Assembly: GCA_017163975.1 (NCBI GenBank) | Contig: JAFFSR010000366.1 | Location: 558,001 to 622,000, forward strand | Direction of reading: 5' to 3' | Source of the DNA: Anastatus disparis | Taxonomy: Eukaryota > Arthropoda > Insecta > Hymenoptera > Eupelmidae | Length of the DNA stretch: 64,000 bases | Part shown: positions 56,085 through 64,000 of the stretch, piece by piece | Layout: the number at the start of each line of letters is the position of its first letter | Numbering within the stretch: the stretch's first letter is position 1 | Translations under genes and position numbers: made by a program | The notes under the pieces: generated by a model | The model's input: only the letters and a program-made list of their open reading frames with translations | Database searches by the model: none | Told to the model about the DNA's origin: nothing

Positions 56085-56825
56085 TATATTATAAAATAAC
56101 CCATATGTATAAGTAAACTAATCAGTTAAATATATTATATTAAATATTAATTCATTTTATATTATAAAATATAACACACCTATATTAGTAAATATTCAAA
56201 TTTTTATTGAAAATATAGTCATATGGCTTGTTTGTCAACTGTAATGCAAATTTTATATATACAAATATATAAAAAGGATGCTTACTATAGTTATAATTTT
56301 ATCAGTATGTTAATTATTTTTAAGCTTTATTCATTAAAACATAAATTGTTTTTCCATTTTTTAATTTCATGTATTAATATTTAGTTAAATAGTAATGTAT
56401 ATAATAAAATAACTCACTCGTATAAGCAAACTATTCAGTTAAATACATTATATTAAATATTAATTCATCGTATATCATAAAATAGCACACTTATATAAAA
56501 TGAATAAGTAAATTATTCAAATTTTCATTAAAAATAGACATATAGCTTGTTCGTCAACTGTAATACAAATTTTATATGTTAATCTATAACAAAGCTGCCA
56601 ATCGTAGTCATACTTTTATCAGTGTGCAAATTATTTTCAAACTACATTTACTGAAAACACACATTTTATACTTCTATTTATTTATGTATTAATATTTAAT
56701 ATAATAAGTTTAACTAAATAGTATTGTATATTATGAAATAGCACACTCGTATAAGTAGATTCTTTAAATTTTCATTAAAAATAGACATACAGTTTGTTCG
56801 TCAATTGTATCATCCATTGTTATCA
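56085..56825. repeat. Tandem repeat of 313-329 bp, 2.4 units
   Basis: ATAAAATAACYCAYWYGTATAAG-type starts occur at about 56088, 56402 and 56731. Later landmarks such as CTTGTTYGTCAACTGTAAT (56227, 56545, 56786) keep the same order. It is AT-rich and non-coding. Confidence 0.7.
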
Positions 56826-57616
56826 GTAAATTTTGATCTTGATTCATTCTAACCTTATTTTTTTATTAAAATGTGCACAAATTTATCTTTAAAACATTAG
56901 TTAAATATATTACTTTTTTTTGGTACTTTGATGATTTTTAATCTGAGTAATAGAAATATAGAATAATAAAACTTTCATAACCTCAAACCTTCATAACCTC
57001 AAACCTTCATTAATTGCTGTTACTATACTTATTTTTAAATGAAAAACAATTAAAAATATATACATATTGTACCTGCATTAAGCAATACTTATGCAATAAA
57101 GGAATAAATTACTTATTTGAATTGTTATATTATTTGATGTCTTTACAATTTTACTGGAATTTTTAAATAAAAGGTAGTCACATTGCTTGTGCTTATAGTT
57201 ATATATTTTATCATTAAACTATACATTGGTTATATACATAAATAATATTGCTTGGTTTAAAATAAAATATTCTTATTCTATTTTAATTGAGTTACTTCTA
57301 TTATATTTAAAAAACAATGCCTAGAAATTAATTTTTATTTATTTAAAAAATCTAAACCCTTTAAAATTTAATTTTTGGCGCCTATTCTATATCGACCAAT
57401 CAGGATTCGATCTTTAGATGCTTCAACATGGCGGCTCATCATTTTTTTAAGAAGGATACATCTAAAAAAAATTTTTAAATTGCGTTCTTAAAATTTAAAA
57501 TCTACGTAAGATTAACGTCGCGTTTATATTACACAGTAATTAATCCAACATCGAATTTGGACCATTATTTAGTTTTTTTTGAAAAGTAACTATTAACCAT
57601 TTGGGTACGTTACAAC
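56826..57616. other. AT-rich sequence, probably including the 5' LTR end
   Basis: The 3' part (from roughly 57360) should be the 5' LTR of the retrotransposon because a primer-binding site follows at 57617. I could not find a matching second LTR after 62406, so LTR limits cannot be given. Confidence 0.4.
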
Positions 57617-57634
57617 TGGCGATCCTGCCAGGAT
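57617..57634 (+). promoter_or_regulatory. Primer-binding site of the retrotransposon
   Basis: TGGCGATCCTGCCAGGAT follows GTTACAAC, two bases after a possible LTR end in ACA. TGG-initial sequences of this kind are typical tRNA primer-binding sites of insect gypsy elements. The tRNA species is not determined. Confidence 0.6.
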
Positions 57635-57691
57635 TAGTTACGTAGAATTTAAACGCATAAAAATATACGTTTTATTATAATAGCAATTAAA

Positions 57692-59558
57692 ATGATACAA
57701 GACCTTGCGATAGATAGTTTCGTGCAGTGCAAATTGTCGAGCTATTTGCACGTATCGGACGTGAAGGCCTCGATGCCGATCGATGGGATACAATGTCTGT
57801 ATTAAATGATAACATAGAATTTTTACGTGAACAAAACATTAAATTCATCGATACCGCGGATAAACAAGCGTGAGAAATTGAGAACTTAAAAAATACAAAT
57901 AAAGTCCCATGCGAAGCCGTAAGACGTCTGGCGAATAAAAAGGAAATATTTGTGTTCCTTTAGGTATTTTTACGAGTGTCGTAATTAAAACCTTTGCCAC
58001 TTATGAAACAAAAAATGAAGAGTTCAATGATAAATTAACTGCTAAAATCGAAAAATTAACCTTAAATTAACTTGTAACGTAAAATCAAAATTAAAAAATT
58101 TCTTTTTTGTGTTAAATTAAAAAAGCATTCATTTTATGTTAAATAAGAAAAAGCTCGGGTCTACAATAAATAAATCGATACCATGAAAATTAAAATAAAT
58201 TAATAAAGTAGAAAAAAACCCTCTCATGATGTTGGGCGCAAAGAAAATTCTTCATGCATGTTACCAAGACATTCAAATGTCCTTGCGAAATAAGAGTACA
58301 TCTGAGGACAATAAAAAGCATCTAGAGTGGGAAGCGGCGATTTCTGATGAACTCAAAACTTTGTATGAACGCCAAGGTGTTCTGGAGAAAAAGGTAATCG
58401 ATTTAAATGGAACTGTAGATGAATTGCCCGCGAAATCCGCGTATTAATGCAATGAAAAATTCGATTCTTCAGCTAGTTCGTTAAAAAAGGTTCGAGATGA
58501 TATTGAAAAGTTAAACAGTAAAATTAATTCACTTGAAAATAAAAACAAAGAAATAAGTAAAGAAAACGATAAATTAAAAGATACCTTAAATGGAATGATC
58601 AAGCATTAAGACGATAACGCCGACTTAACCGCGTTGAAAAAATATTGCTTAGAGCAAATTGATGATGCTGCGTCTAAAAATGAAAAAGACATTGAAAAAC
58701 TTGAAACTAGAATTGAGAATATCATTCATATGACCCCTGACGGTATTAGTACGCCAATTAATAAAGTGACGCGCAAAATAAATATTGATTTACCTAAATT
58801 CAAAGGGTTAGATACAGAAAGCCCGATGAAATTATTGCACGAGTTAAATAAATACATTGAATTCGTTAAACCGAATTTGCACGAATTAATATGTATTATT
58901 TCGCAGACTCTTGAAGACTCAGCGACAAGCTGGTGGTTCCTTGAGCAAGATGACGTTGAGAATTTCAACGAATTTGCAAATCAATTTAAGCAAAAATACT
59001 GGAATTTAAGCATTCAGCGCACCGCGAGGCGTAAAGTCGAGTTTGGTAGATACACACCCGCAGGAAAGTTAACGCGCGTCGATTACGCGATTGACATGTT
59101 CGGTTTAGCAAAAGAACTAGAAAATTGACGAAACCGAGCAAGATTTCATCAATCAAATAACCGATCATTATGACCGAGTAGCGAAATACGCGATTATTGG
59201 TAGAAATGTCAAAGAAAAAGCGGAATTATTTAAAATATTAGCCGATTTTGATGACGATGATAAAAAAGAAAAGATTAAAACTATCTTGTTAAATAAACCG
59301 GCACTCAATCAAGAAACAGATAAAAAGCCAGGCGTATTTAATAAGTCCTGGCAATCAAAAAACGTAAATACATTGCAAGCTTCGGGAACGGAAAAAAATC
59401 CTAGTAAAAAAGAATCAGCTGCGAATCAAGAAAAAACTAATGCAGATTCGCGTAATGAATATCAAAAGGATGATGATATCCTTGAAGATTTATTGAAAAT
59501 TAATCAAAAAGATACGCCAATACCAAGCAAATATACTATCTTGGGAAACGCAAAGTAG
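57692..59558 (+). pseudogene. gag: Retrotransposon gag, broken
   Basis: Gag would form the virus-like particle. The best segment (58634-59128) has a coiled-coil-like start, PKFKGLDTESPMKLLHELNK, then SATSWWFLEQDDVENFNEFA and QFKQKYWNLSIQRTARRKVE. These match the capsid-type Retrotrans_gag region. After a frameshift at about 59128 come FINQITDHYDRVAKYAI and a Lys/Asn-rich C-terminus. Upstream parts (from 57710: IGREGLDADRWDTMSVLNDN; from 58226) are separated by stops at about 57868, 58444 and 58606. No zinc knuckle is visible. Confidence 0.75.
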
Positions 59559-59689
59559 TTGCATCTCGTTTCTCGGGTAAAAAAATGAAATTCATCGCGT
59601 GGTGAAACTAGAATCAATAAAAAATATTAAACTAAGTTAAGTCAAAATAAAAAATTTAATAAATTAAAAAAACCCCATTATGATATAAT

Positions 59690-62406
59690 TAAATTCAGCT
59701 ACAAACTATCGGACGAAAACATAATTGCTTCGATTTCAAATGATTCTCGCGAAGATCTGTTATATGGTATAAATCCTGAAGAATCAAACGTGAACGTCAT
59801 ACACTGTCCGGAAACAGCTATCGAAATAGAAAAAGTTCTGACTAAAGTTTCAATAGGTACCGAAAGCGAAATAACTTGCATTTCTGAAGAAAATTACTCT
59901 TCTAATTTAAGTTAATTTAAAAACAAGTCGACCATTCCAATAAGCGGTAAAATCATTAAAGGTGCTACCGGAGCGAAATCCATACGTTTGAAATTTCAAG
60001 TTTTATCAAATGTAAAATTCGGTAGTTTATAAAAAGAATTAATATTTATTATATTTCCTAAACTTTTTAAGCCATGCATTTCAGGATATGACTCGCAAAA
60101 AGCTCTTAAGAGTAGGCCAGAGCAGTTCTGATTACCGACCGAGAAATGAAAATGTTATTTTATCAGAAATAAAATAATTATACTGTTTTCAAAAGAAATT
60201 GTTATCGAGCGCAATTTTTATACATACATGATTGTATAATAGAAGTTGTATAATTAAAAGCGACAATCACGTTAATGAGTTTAACGTCGCAGCTTTCGGT
60301 ATAAAAACAAGCAGTGTTGCCTTAATACGCGGCCTAGATGAAGCTATTTTAAACTTAGATGATTTCTTACTAGTATTTGTAGACGATTTACTAGTAAAAT
60401 AAAAAATTTCCGAACATTTAGTGCACTTGAGAACGCTGTTTGAGCGCTTACTCAAGCACAACTTAAGCTTAAACTTTAAAAAATATAAATTTATAAGCGA
60501 CAAAATTGAATTCCTTGGGAATATTATAGCTGCTGAAGGATTTAAACCTGAATCTAGTAAAATAAAATCAAAAGCTTTCAAAAATCACGAAAAATCAGAG
60601 AACTGCAAAGCTTTCTCGGTTTCGTAAATTTTTACACTAAGTTTGTAAAGAACTTTTCAGAAAGCGCTAAACCATTGATTGATTTATTAAAGAAAGGGAA
60701 AAAATACGAATGGCTTGACGAGCATAATCAAGCATTCAATAAAATAAAAAGTCTTTTTGACGAAAATATAATCTTGAAATTCGCGGGTCCTAAGCGTTCG
60801 TATATTTTGACTACGGATGCTAGTGACTACGCCATATCAGGCGTGCTCTCTCAATTTAACGATGACGATGAAGAATAAATAATTTGCTTCATAAGTCGCA
60901 CGTTAAAGGGCAGTGAATGCTTTTATTTCACTACGAAGAAAGAGCTTTTGGCCATAGTATGGTCGCTAAAGAGACTCGACTCATACTTGCGAGGAGCTTT
61001 AAAAATGATTGTAAGAACTGATCACGAAGCTCTCGGATTTTTCGTAGTAGCAAATATAATAACGCCCGCTTACGCAGATGGATATTAACGATTCAAGATT
61101 ATAATATCTATCCTGAGTATCTACCAGGAAAGAAAAATGCAGTTGCTGACTACTCAAGTCACTGAGTTGACTCTGATTCTGTAAAAAATGACACTGAAAT
61201 AATAATAGCCGCGCTAAAAATGATAAAATCAAGTAAAGAATTAATAAACAATCTAAAAAATTTACAAGATTGATAATTAAAAGATAATTACATTTTTAAA
61301 ATAATTGATAAAATTAAAACGAATGAAAAAAGCAATCAAAAACGTTTCATATTTAAAAACGATTTGTTGTGCAAAAGTACGCTAAATAGATTAAAAATAA
61401 TATTACCAAAAGTTGTCTTAAAAAAGCTTCTGTGGGAAATTCACAAACTTTACGGTCATGTGGGACCTAAAAAGGTTTACAAAATGATTCATAAACACTT
61501 TTTTGCTCATGAGATGCGTAAAAAAGTGCGTTTGTTCCTAAAAAATTGCAATACCTTTCAAAGAACAAAGCATTAAATTATAAAATACGAAGAGCTTTTA
61601 TAGTCGATACTCGTAGAAAAGCCTAATGACTTACTCTCAATAGATTTTTACGGGCCTTTGCCGACGTCAACGGGGGGCGTAAAATTTATTTTATTGATGA
61701 TATACGTTTTCTCTAAATACGTGGTCTTGTATCCGTTAAAACGCGCAAATGCGGTTACAGTAATTAAGAAAATTTTCGATGATTATATCGAAAAATATAA
61801 AAAACCGGAAGCTATAATAGCTGATCACGGTAAACAATTTGTATCCGAAAAAGGGATTAAAAAATTAAATCACGAAAAAATTCGACCTATCTTTTCGTTT
61901 ATAAGACATCTGCAAAGCAACGTGATAGAACGCATGCATCGCGAACTCAGTCGCTTTTTTCGTACATTTGTAGGTGAAAAGCATACAAGTTGGATGATGT
62001 ATGTTGATTTAATTCAACAAATCATCAACCACACGAATCACAAATCAATGACGTACATGCCAATTGAATTACACCTAAATAAAAAACCAATAAGACTATG
62101 GAAAAAAATACGTAAAAATCCCAGAAGACAGGAAATATCTCATGAGAAAAGAATCTCCTTAGCGTGAGATATCATGTGAAATTATTTAAGAATTTTAAAT
62201 TTAGTAAAAACGATTTAGTTTTCCTTAAAGAGCAAAATCTATCGGATGCGATCGACAGAAAAATTGCGAAATTCTTTCATGTATATAGCGGTTCTTTTTT
62301 AATAAAAGAAAAAATAGGAATTAATTCTCATTTGTTAATAAATAAGAACTCCTTAAAACATTGTGGTAAATTTTATGTATCAAACTTGAAACCATATTAC
62401 ACGTGA
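59690..62406 (+). pseudogene. pol: Retrotransposon pol (protease, RT, RNase H, integrase), broken
   Basis: The protease region shows SIGTESEITCISEE at about 59850, where the catalytic DTG is replaced by GTE. The RT retains FNVAAFGIKTSSVALIRGLD and the catalytic VFVDDLLV (about 60373), but its N-terminal motifs are deleted. The RNase H has LTTDASDYAISGVLSQ (about 60808) and KRLDSYLRG. The integrase has an HHCC finger (HKLYGHVGPKKVYKM...) in which the last Cys is Phe (CNTFQRTK). All three catalytic acidic residues are present, in SIDFYGPLP, IIADHGKQF and VIERMH. The C-terminal domain (62164-62406) contains DAIDRKIAKFFHVYSGSF and ends FYVSNLKPYYT. Stops at about 60400, 60876 and 61574 and several frameshifts remove function. 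Confidence 0.85.
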
Positions 62407-63372
62407 AAGAATTTTGCGTCATATAAATCATATATAATATTTTGTTTGTAATTAATTTACATGTATTCAAAATAATTTATTGCACATTTTAACGTACGAT
62501 TACGTACGTTAAAATACATAATATGTAAATTATATAATATGAAAGGATAGAAAGATAAAAAAATTGTAAATTCATCACATTTTTTTTTCTCGCATGCGTT
62601 AATAGAAAATAAGTATTTATGCGCCTATTTAACTTGTATTAATTACATAATTAAATGAAAGTAGTCAAAAAGATTCTTTTTTAAAGTAGTATTATGCATA
62701 TTAAGAAAAAATCATTACTTTGCATTAAAACAGTACATTTTTACTTAAAAATGTAATTTTAAAAAAAAATAATTTATTTATTTAAAAATTTCTTTATTTA
62801 AAAGTATATTGAAATTCTTAGAAAAAGATTCCTTTGTATAGTTTTTGGTTGAATTCAGCAGTAGTCCGCGAAATCATGTAAAGCAAAAATTATTACAGTC
62901 AACACGTATCTATGTAAATCATTAAAAAAAAAAAAGTTCGGTAACTGATAAATTTATTGATTTAAATAAATAGAAAAAAATTAATTAATTACTATCACGA
63001 AAAAGAATCAGTTTTCCACGTTGCGTTTTAATGTAATTAATTAGTTGATTCAAGATAAATATTAGAAAGGGACGAAGCGCCCTATAGTATAGTTTGAAGC
63101 ACGTGCCGTGAAGACTTGTAGACCCTATAAACGCTGCGCGCGGAATTAGGTAAGGATGAGCTTGACTGGCGCGACTTATCGTCCATATACGACATATCGT
63201 ACCATAGCCTGCATCTGAAATGGACGCCTCCACTCAGACTGGTTTATATGGCACGTGCCACGCCACTACACAGGTTACTGCACACTTAATTAAAAATAGA
63301 ATTATTGACTGTGCACGGGAGCCACACCGGCATCTCCCATGCCAGTTAATAAATAGGAGATGAGACGTATTC
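62407..63372. other. Sequence without a recognised gene
   Basis: The first 600 bp are AT-rich and may contain the retrotransposon's 3' LTR, which I could not match to a 5' copy. A palindrome TTTTAACGTACG / CGTACGTTAAAA lies at about 62488-62513. From about 63060 GC content rises towards the ORF at 63373, and that part is probably its 5' flank. AATAAATA at 63347 is a weak TATA candidate. Confidence 0.45.
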
Positions 63373-63843
63373 ATGTCCATAACCGACAAAAAACCTGCAA
63401 GGGGCAGGTTTTGTGAAACGCGTCTGGTCGGCGAAATCAAGCCTACGATGACACCCTTGGCGTTCCCGACACCGGAGGAAATCCAGCTCCTTGAGGAGGA
63501 GCAAAAGCGAACAGAAAGGATTTGTGTTCGTACGTCAAGAAAGCCAAATCCTTTTCGCTCTTGTTCGCCACCACCGCCACCTGCGCCTTGTGCTCCAACA
63601 ACTCAACAACCACTAGTCGTCCCACGGATGAGAACGCCCACCGTGGACGATTGTAAAAAGTTGGCCGCAAAAAAAAAGAGTATAGCCTCAACCATCATCT
63701 CAATGAACGTGGAGACGTACAACCCAGGTTCGTCGACATCGACCGCAGCGTACGTGATGACGCCCATTAAAAGGCACCCTTCTGTGTCGTCCTTAGAGGA
63801 CATTTTCCAAGAAATGATAGAGTTGGATGGTTTGTCCAACTAG
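63373..63843 (+). CDS. Uncharacterised proline-rich protein of 156 residues
   Basis: I do not recognise this gene. It opens MSITDKKPARGRFCETRLVG and has a Glu-rich helix (PEEIQLLEEEQKR). A proline stretch follows (SPPPPPAPCAP), then a basic block (CKKLAAKKK) and a C-terminal acidic helix (SLEDIFQEMIELDGL). There is no signal peptide or membrane segment. The frame is intact from ATG to TAG and clearly richer in GC than its surroundings, with codon choice unlike the nearby transposons. These features favour a host gene or a recent arrival over a decayed mobile element. A possible 3' splice site (ATTACACAG at 63921-63929) lies downstream, so the transcript may continue. Low predicted order makes function unguessable. 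Confidence 0.5.
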   Translation: MSITDKKPARGRFCETRLVGEIKPTMTPLAFPTPEEIQLLEEEQKRTERICVRTSRKPNPFRSCSPPPPPAPCAPTTQQPLVVPRMRTPTVDDCKKLAAKKKSIASTIISMNVETYNPGSSTSTAAYVMTPIKRHPSVSSLEDIFQEMIELDGLSN

Positions 63844-64000
63844 GACGATATAAATCATTATTATATTTTTCATTGTTTAACTATTTTTCATATTTTTTTT
63901 TACTAATTGTTATATATTCAATTACACAGGCCGACAAAAATTTCACCCAGAAACAAGAGTATACTTTTCTGAAGGATTTTTGTACGCTGAATCCCAATCC
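63844..64000 (+). other. Downstream flank with a possible next exon
   Basis: An AT- and T-rich stretch ends in CACAG at 63929. The following frame, beginning after ...ACAGG, stays open to the window end and reads KNFTQKQEYTFLKDFCTLN. It may be an exon of the gene at 63373 or of another gene. It is too short to judge. Confidence 0.3.

Larger units (their letters stand above)
57361..62406 (+). mobile_element. Ty3/gypsy LTR retrotransposon, inactivated
   Basis: The order is primer-binding site, gag, aspartic protease, reverse transcriptase, RNase H, integrase, which is the Ty3/gypsy order. Gag and pol have multiple frameshifts and stops. The N-terminal half of the reverse transcriptase is deleted. 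No envelope-like gene is seen. The left limit is approximate, and no 3' LTR was recognised. Confidence 0.8.

Noticed and set aside
62407..62980. 3' LTR of the retrotransposon
   Set aside because: I compared this stretch by eye with 57000-57616 and found no matching block, so no LTR pair can be claimed.

Overview
This is an insect-like nuclear genome window: very AT-rich, no bacterial gene organisation, long gene-poor stretches, microsatellites, and a dense, nested set of eukaryotic transposable elements. The combination of Helitrons, a Polinton (Maverick), a Ty3/gypsy retrotransposon and many palindromic TTAA- or TA-flanked MITEs would suit an AT-rich arthropod, perhaps a hymenopteran. The species is inference only; no host gene fixes it.

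Layout. 0-2.4 kb: a Harbinger-type MITE abutting a perfect-looking palindrome, then a diverged minisatellite with an A/B higher-order structure. 2.4-7.3 kb: two copies in the same orientation of one non-autonomous Helitron, carrying the tail of a PIF1-like helicase and, in the first copy, a small accessory ORF. 7.3-12.4 kb: a decayed Polinton with the C-terminal part of DNA polymerase B, two conserved hypothetical genes, a chromodomain integrase on the minus strand, a minor capsid gene and a major capsid gene, all broken. 12.5-19.1 kb: a third Helitron (Rep/helicase) cut into pieces by at least five later insertions, two of which carry further MITEs. 19.3-22.7 kb: AAGCTT-rich degenerate satellite with a MITE, a tRNA/5S rRNA-derived SINE and a tRNA-like sequence. 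22.7-24.3 kb: a minus-strand copy of the Helitron accessory ORF and two palindromic elements. 24.3-27.3 kb: no gene recognised.

27.3-35.6 kb: the best-preserved Helitron, in the order Ulp1-like cysteine protease, lysine-rich coiled-coil repeats (interrupted by three insertions), zinc finger, HUH Rep nuclease and PIF1-type helicase. The helicase stops abruptly at 35.6 kb, where a 6.7-kb array of roughly 18-20 bp GCCCA-type units begins; inside it a block of 1,885 bp has recently been duplicated in tandem. 42.4-50 kb: diverged 650-bp repeats, a 2.8-kb TIR element carrying the last exon of a cysteine-rich (CXC-like) gene, and another copy of a 403-bp MITE. 50.3-50.6 kb: four consecutive stem-loops that share the loop sequence but not the stem sequence, the most unusual signal of the window. 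50.9-53.8 kb: the 3' half of a minus-strand Helitron with its terminal hairpin and CTAG end. 54-57 kb: palindromes, tandem repeats and an element with a clean 8-bp target duplication. 57.6-62.4 kb: a Ty3/gypsy element (primer-binding site, gag, protease, RT, RNase H, integrase), all inactivated. 63.4-63.8 kb: one intact, comparatively GC-rich ORF of 156 codons that I do not recognise.

How the parts work together: almost every coding segment belongs to a mobile element and nearly all are pseudogenes. The insertions are clean enough that the order of events can be read: Helitrons first, then TA- and TTAA-type elements into them, then MITEs into those.
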